Source: CAXNKH01 sp049296795
Lineage (GTDB): Bacteria; Pseudomonadota; Gammaproteobacteria; Burkholderiales; Burkholderiaceae_C
Assembly: GCA_049296795.1 (NCBI GenBank)
Contig: JBAQTC010000019.1
Span: 1 to 41,383 of the forward strand
Direction: 5' to 3'
Length of the DNA: 41,383 nt
Shown here: positions 40,468 through 41,383 of the stretch, one piece after another
Numbering within the stretch: position 1 is the stretch's first letter
Layout of the letters: each line of letters starts with the position of its first letter
Made by a program: the position numbers and the translations under genes
Notes under the pieces: model-generated
What the model saw: only the letters and a program-made list of their open reading frames with translations
The model's database searches: none
What the model was told of the DNA's origin: nothing

Positions 40468-40649
40468 ACCGAGATTGTCCATTGGGGCGCGAGTGCATGG
40501 CGAGGCGAGTTGCGAGTTGCGAGTCAGTTTGGTGGGTCGTGAGGAGTTCATAGCCCCGCTATGGACGACGAGGGAGTCGCCGAAATGGTCGCAAATCGTC
40601 CGCCAGGCTTCGCGTAGGGCCTAAGGCCCGCCCAATGGACAATCTCGGT
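40468..40649. mobile_element. MITE-like element between gspG and gspC
   Basis: AACCGAGATTGTCCATTGGG (40467-40486) is repeated exactly in inverted form at 40631-40650. Taking the ends as ACCGAG...CTCGGT leaves TCA on both sides (40465-40467 and 40650-40652), a possible 3-base target duplication. The 140-odd internal bases encode nothing. They hold a GCGAGTT triplet repeat (40505-40525, third copy GCGAGTC), a CATAGC-CCC-GCTATG palindrome (40549-40563) and GGGCCTAAGGCCC near the right end. No transposase is present. Confidence 0.65.
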
Positions 40650-40658
40650 TCATTGATA

Positions 40659-41108
40659 ATGAAACTTATGCTGATGAATCTGAAAAACAAATGGTGGTCA
40701 CGCTGCGTGACATTTGCCGTGGCGGCATTGACCGCTGCCAGCGGGGTTTACTGGCTATTCCAATGGCCCAGTGCGGCGCCGGCACGAACCGCAGCTGTGT
40801 TGGCAAGCACCACCGTGACCAACGACCCGCAGGCCATTGCCAAGCTGCTAGGCAGCACTGCCCCCACCGAGGCTGCAACATCCCATGCCAGCAGTCGCTT
40901 TGTCTTGACCGGCGTCGTGGCCGGCACGCCAACCGGCGGCGCCGCCGTGATCGCCATCGATGGCCAGCCAGCCAAAACTTACCGTGTGGGTAGCCGACTG
41001 GACGAAAACTGGATCCTGCAATCGGTCGCAACGCGCCGTGCCGTGCTGGCCCCCGACCTGAGCGCAACGGCGTCTATTACCCTGGAAATGAAACCACCGA
41101 AAAAATAA
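40659..41108 (+). CDS. gspC: T2SS protein GspC (short form)
   Basis: GspC connects the inner membrane platform to the secretin. From ATG 40659 the protein has 149 residues: a short cytoplasmic start, one membrane helix (about 13-34, CVTFAVAALTAASGVYWLFQ), a linker and the HR domain (SSRFVLTGVVAGTPTGGAAVIA, GQPAKTYRVGSRLDENWILQSV). There is no PDZ domain, as in the short betaproteobacterial forms. An in-frame ATG at 40635 lies inside the terminal repeat of the MITE-like element, so the original start is more likely 40659 or the ATG codons just after it. It is divergent from gspG. Confidence 0.88.
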   Translation: MKLMLMNLKNKWWSRCVTFAVAALTAASGVYWLFQWPSAAPARTAAVLASTTVTNDPQAIAKLLGSTAPTEAATSHASSRFVLTGVVAGTPTGGAAVIAIDGQPAKTYRVGSRLDENWILQSVATRRAVLAPDLSATASITLEMKPPKK

Positions 41109-41127
41109 GCCCGAAAGGGAAAATGGC

Positions 41128-41297
41128 TCAGGGCTTGACGATGGTCACCGATTTAACGCTGTTCTTGCTCGGGTCGTAGCTCAAAAGCGAACCCGTAATA
41201 CTGTTGGCCGTCAGGGTGGTGCTCGAAGTTCCGCTCATCTTCAGCGTAGCGCTGCTGAGTGTTGCCGCCGACCGAATACTGAGCCACGTATAGGGGT
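41128..41297 (-). pseudogene. C-terminal fragment of an unknown gene cut by an IS
   Basis: On the minus strand a frame ends with TGA at 41128-41130 and reads TLSSATLKMSGTSSTTLTAN then SITGSLLSYDPSKNSVKSV before its stop. It is Ser/Thr-rich and probably from a secreted protein, but I cannot name it. Upstream it runs directly into the probable IS21 left end at about 41298, so the 5' part of the gene is separated or lost. It is convergent with gspC, 19 bases away. Confidence 0.4.
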
Positions 41298-41383
41298 TGT
41301 GCCGATTCAAAACTGAGCCAGGTGTTTTACTAGCTCTGCCTACTTTTTGGGCAGGAGACTAACAAGGTGATCACCATGGAACT
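41298..41383 (+). mobile_element. Left end of a probable IS21-family element
   Basis: TGTGCCGATTCAAAACTGAGCC near 41298 (given in two parts: TGTGCCGATTC, then AAAACTGAGCC) resembles IS21-type left ends, which start with TG and often carry AAAACTGA. AAGGTG (41364-41369) precedes an ATG at 41376 that opens MEL, a common IstA start. The palindrome GGTGATCACC (41366-41375) overlaps this site. The window ends eight bases into the gene, so the call rests on little sequence. Confidence 0.4.

Noticed and set aside
40505..40525. Short direct repeats GCGAGTT as a possible CRISPR or iteron array
   Set aside because: Only three adjoining 7-base units without spacers, inside the MITE-like element; no cas or rep gene.

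Overview
The window looks like chromosome of a betaproteobacterium, most likely order Burkholderiales and family Comamonadaceae (Rhodoferax/Polaromonas-like). This is inferred from the moderately high GC content, the flagellar and type II secretion (T2SS) gene orders, the divergently placed short gspC and the style of the intergenic repeats. No rRNA, tRNA or CRISPR array was seen.

Region 1 (1-10860) is a flagellin glycosylation island. It opens with the C-terminus of flagellin, followed by a Maf-type (DUF115) glycosyltransferase and a tightly packed pseudaminic acid operon: pseB, pseC, a methyltransferase, an aldo/keto reductase, a fused SpsF-type cytidylyltransferase/class-III aminotransferase, pseG, pseH and pseI. 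Most genes overlap by 1-16 bases. The pathway should make CMP-pseudaminic acid or a relative of it, and Maf would attach it to flagellin. Three enzyme activities beyond the textbook Pse pathway suggest a modified sugar.

Region 2 (about 10846-14141) is an accessory scar. It holds an IS4-family remnant whose left end forms the 3' end of pseI, possible recombinase debris, a ribbon-helix-helix/ParE pair, a Phd/PIN (VapC) pair, a small possible antitoxin remnant and an orphan ParD-like gene. The three toxin-antitoxin loci each have a recognisable sigma70-type promoter with an inverted repeat beside or overlapping the -10 or start region. A DUF1640-like gene follows on the minus strand.

Region 3 (14142-24034) holds a minus-strand membrane protein and, divergent from it, a good sigma54 promoter preceded by a run of ten G. 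This leads into a sigma54 activator with a degenerate receiver-like N-terminus and then fliE-F-G-H-I-J (MS ring, rotor switch and export ATPase complex). A SAM-fold-like gene and a lipoprotein gene are coupled to fliJ by ATGA overlaps.

Region 4 (24144-28931) is a compact five-gene set not recognised as a described system. It encodes a membrane-anchored coiled-coil alpha-carbonic anhydrase, two single-pass proteins with periplasmic domains, a channel with two complete voltage-sensor domains before one K+-type pore, and a DUF4337-type membrane protein. It is the best candidate here for an undescribed system, possibly linking CO2/bicarbonate/pH chemistry to membrane potential.

Region 5 (29042-41108) contains a membrane-bound methyltransferase-like gene and a complete T2SS locus. 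On the minus strand the order is gspG-H-I-J-K-L-M-N-D-E-(gap)-F, with gspC divergent on the plus strand. Two repeats have entered it: a tandem 84-base repeat of exactly 28 codons between gspG and gspH, and a roughly 182-base MITE-like element with 19-20 base terminal inverted repeats directly upstream of gspC. The window ends in the left end of a probable IS21-family element that cuts a minus-strand gene.
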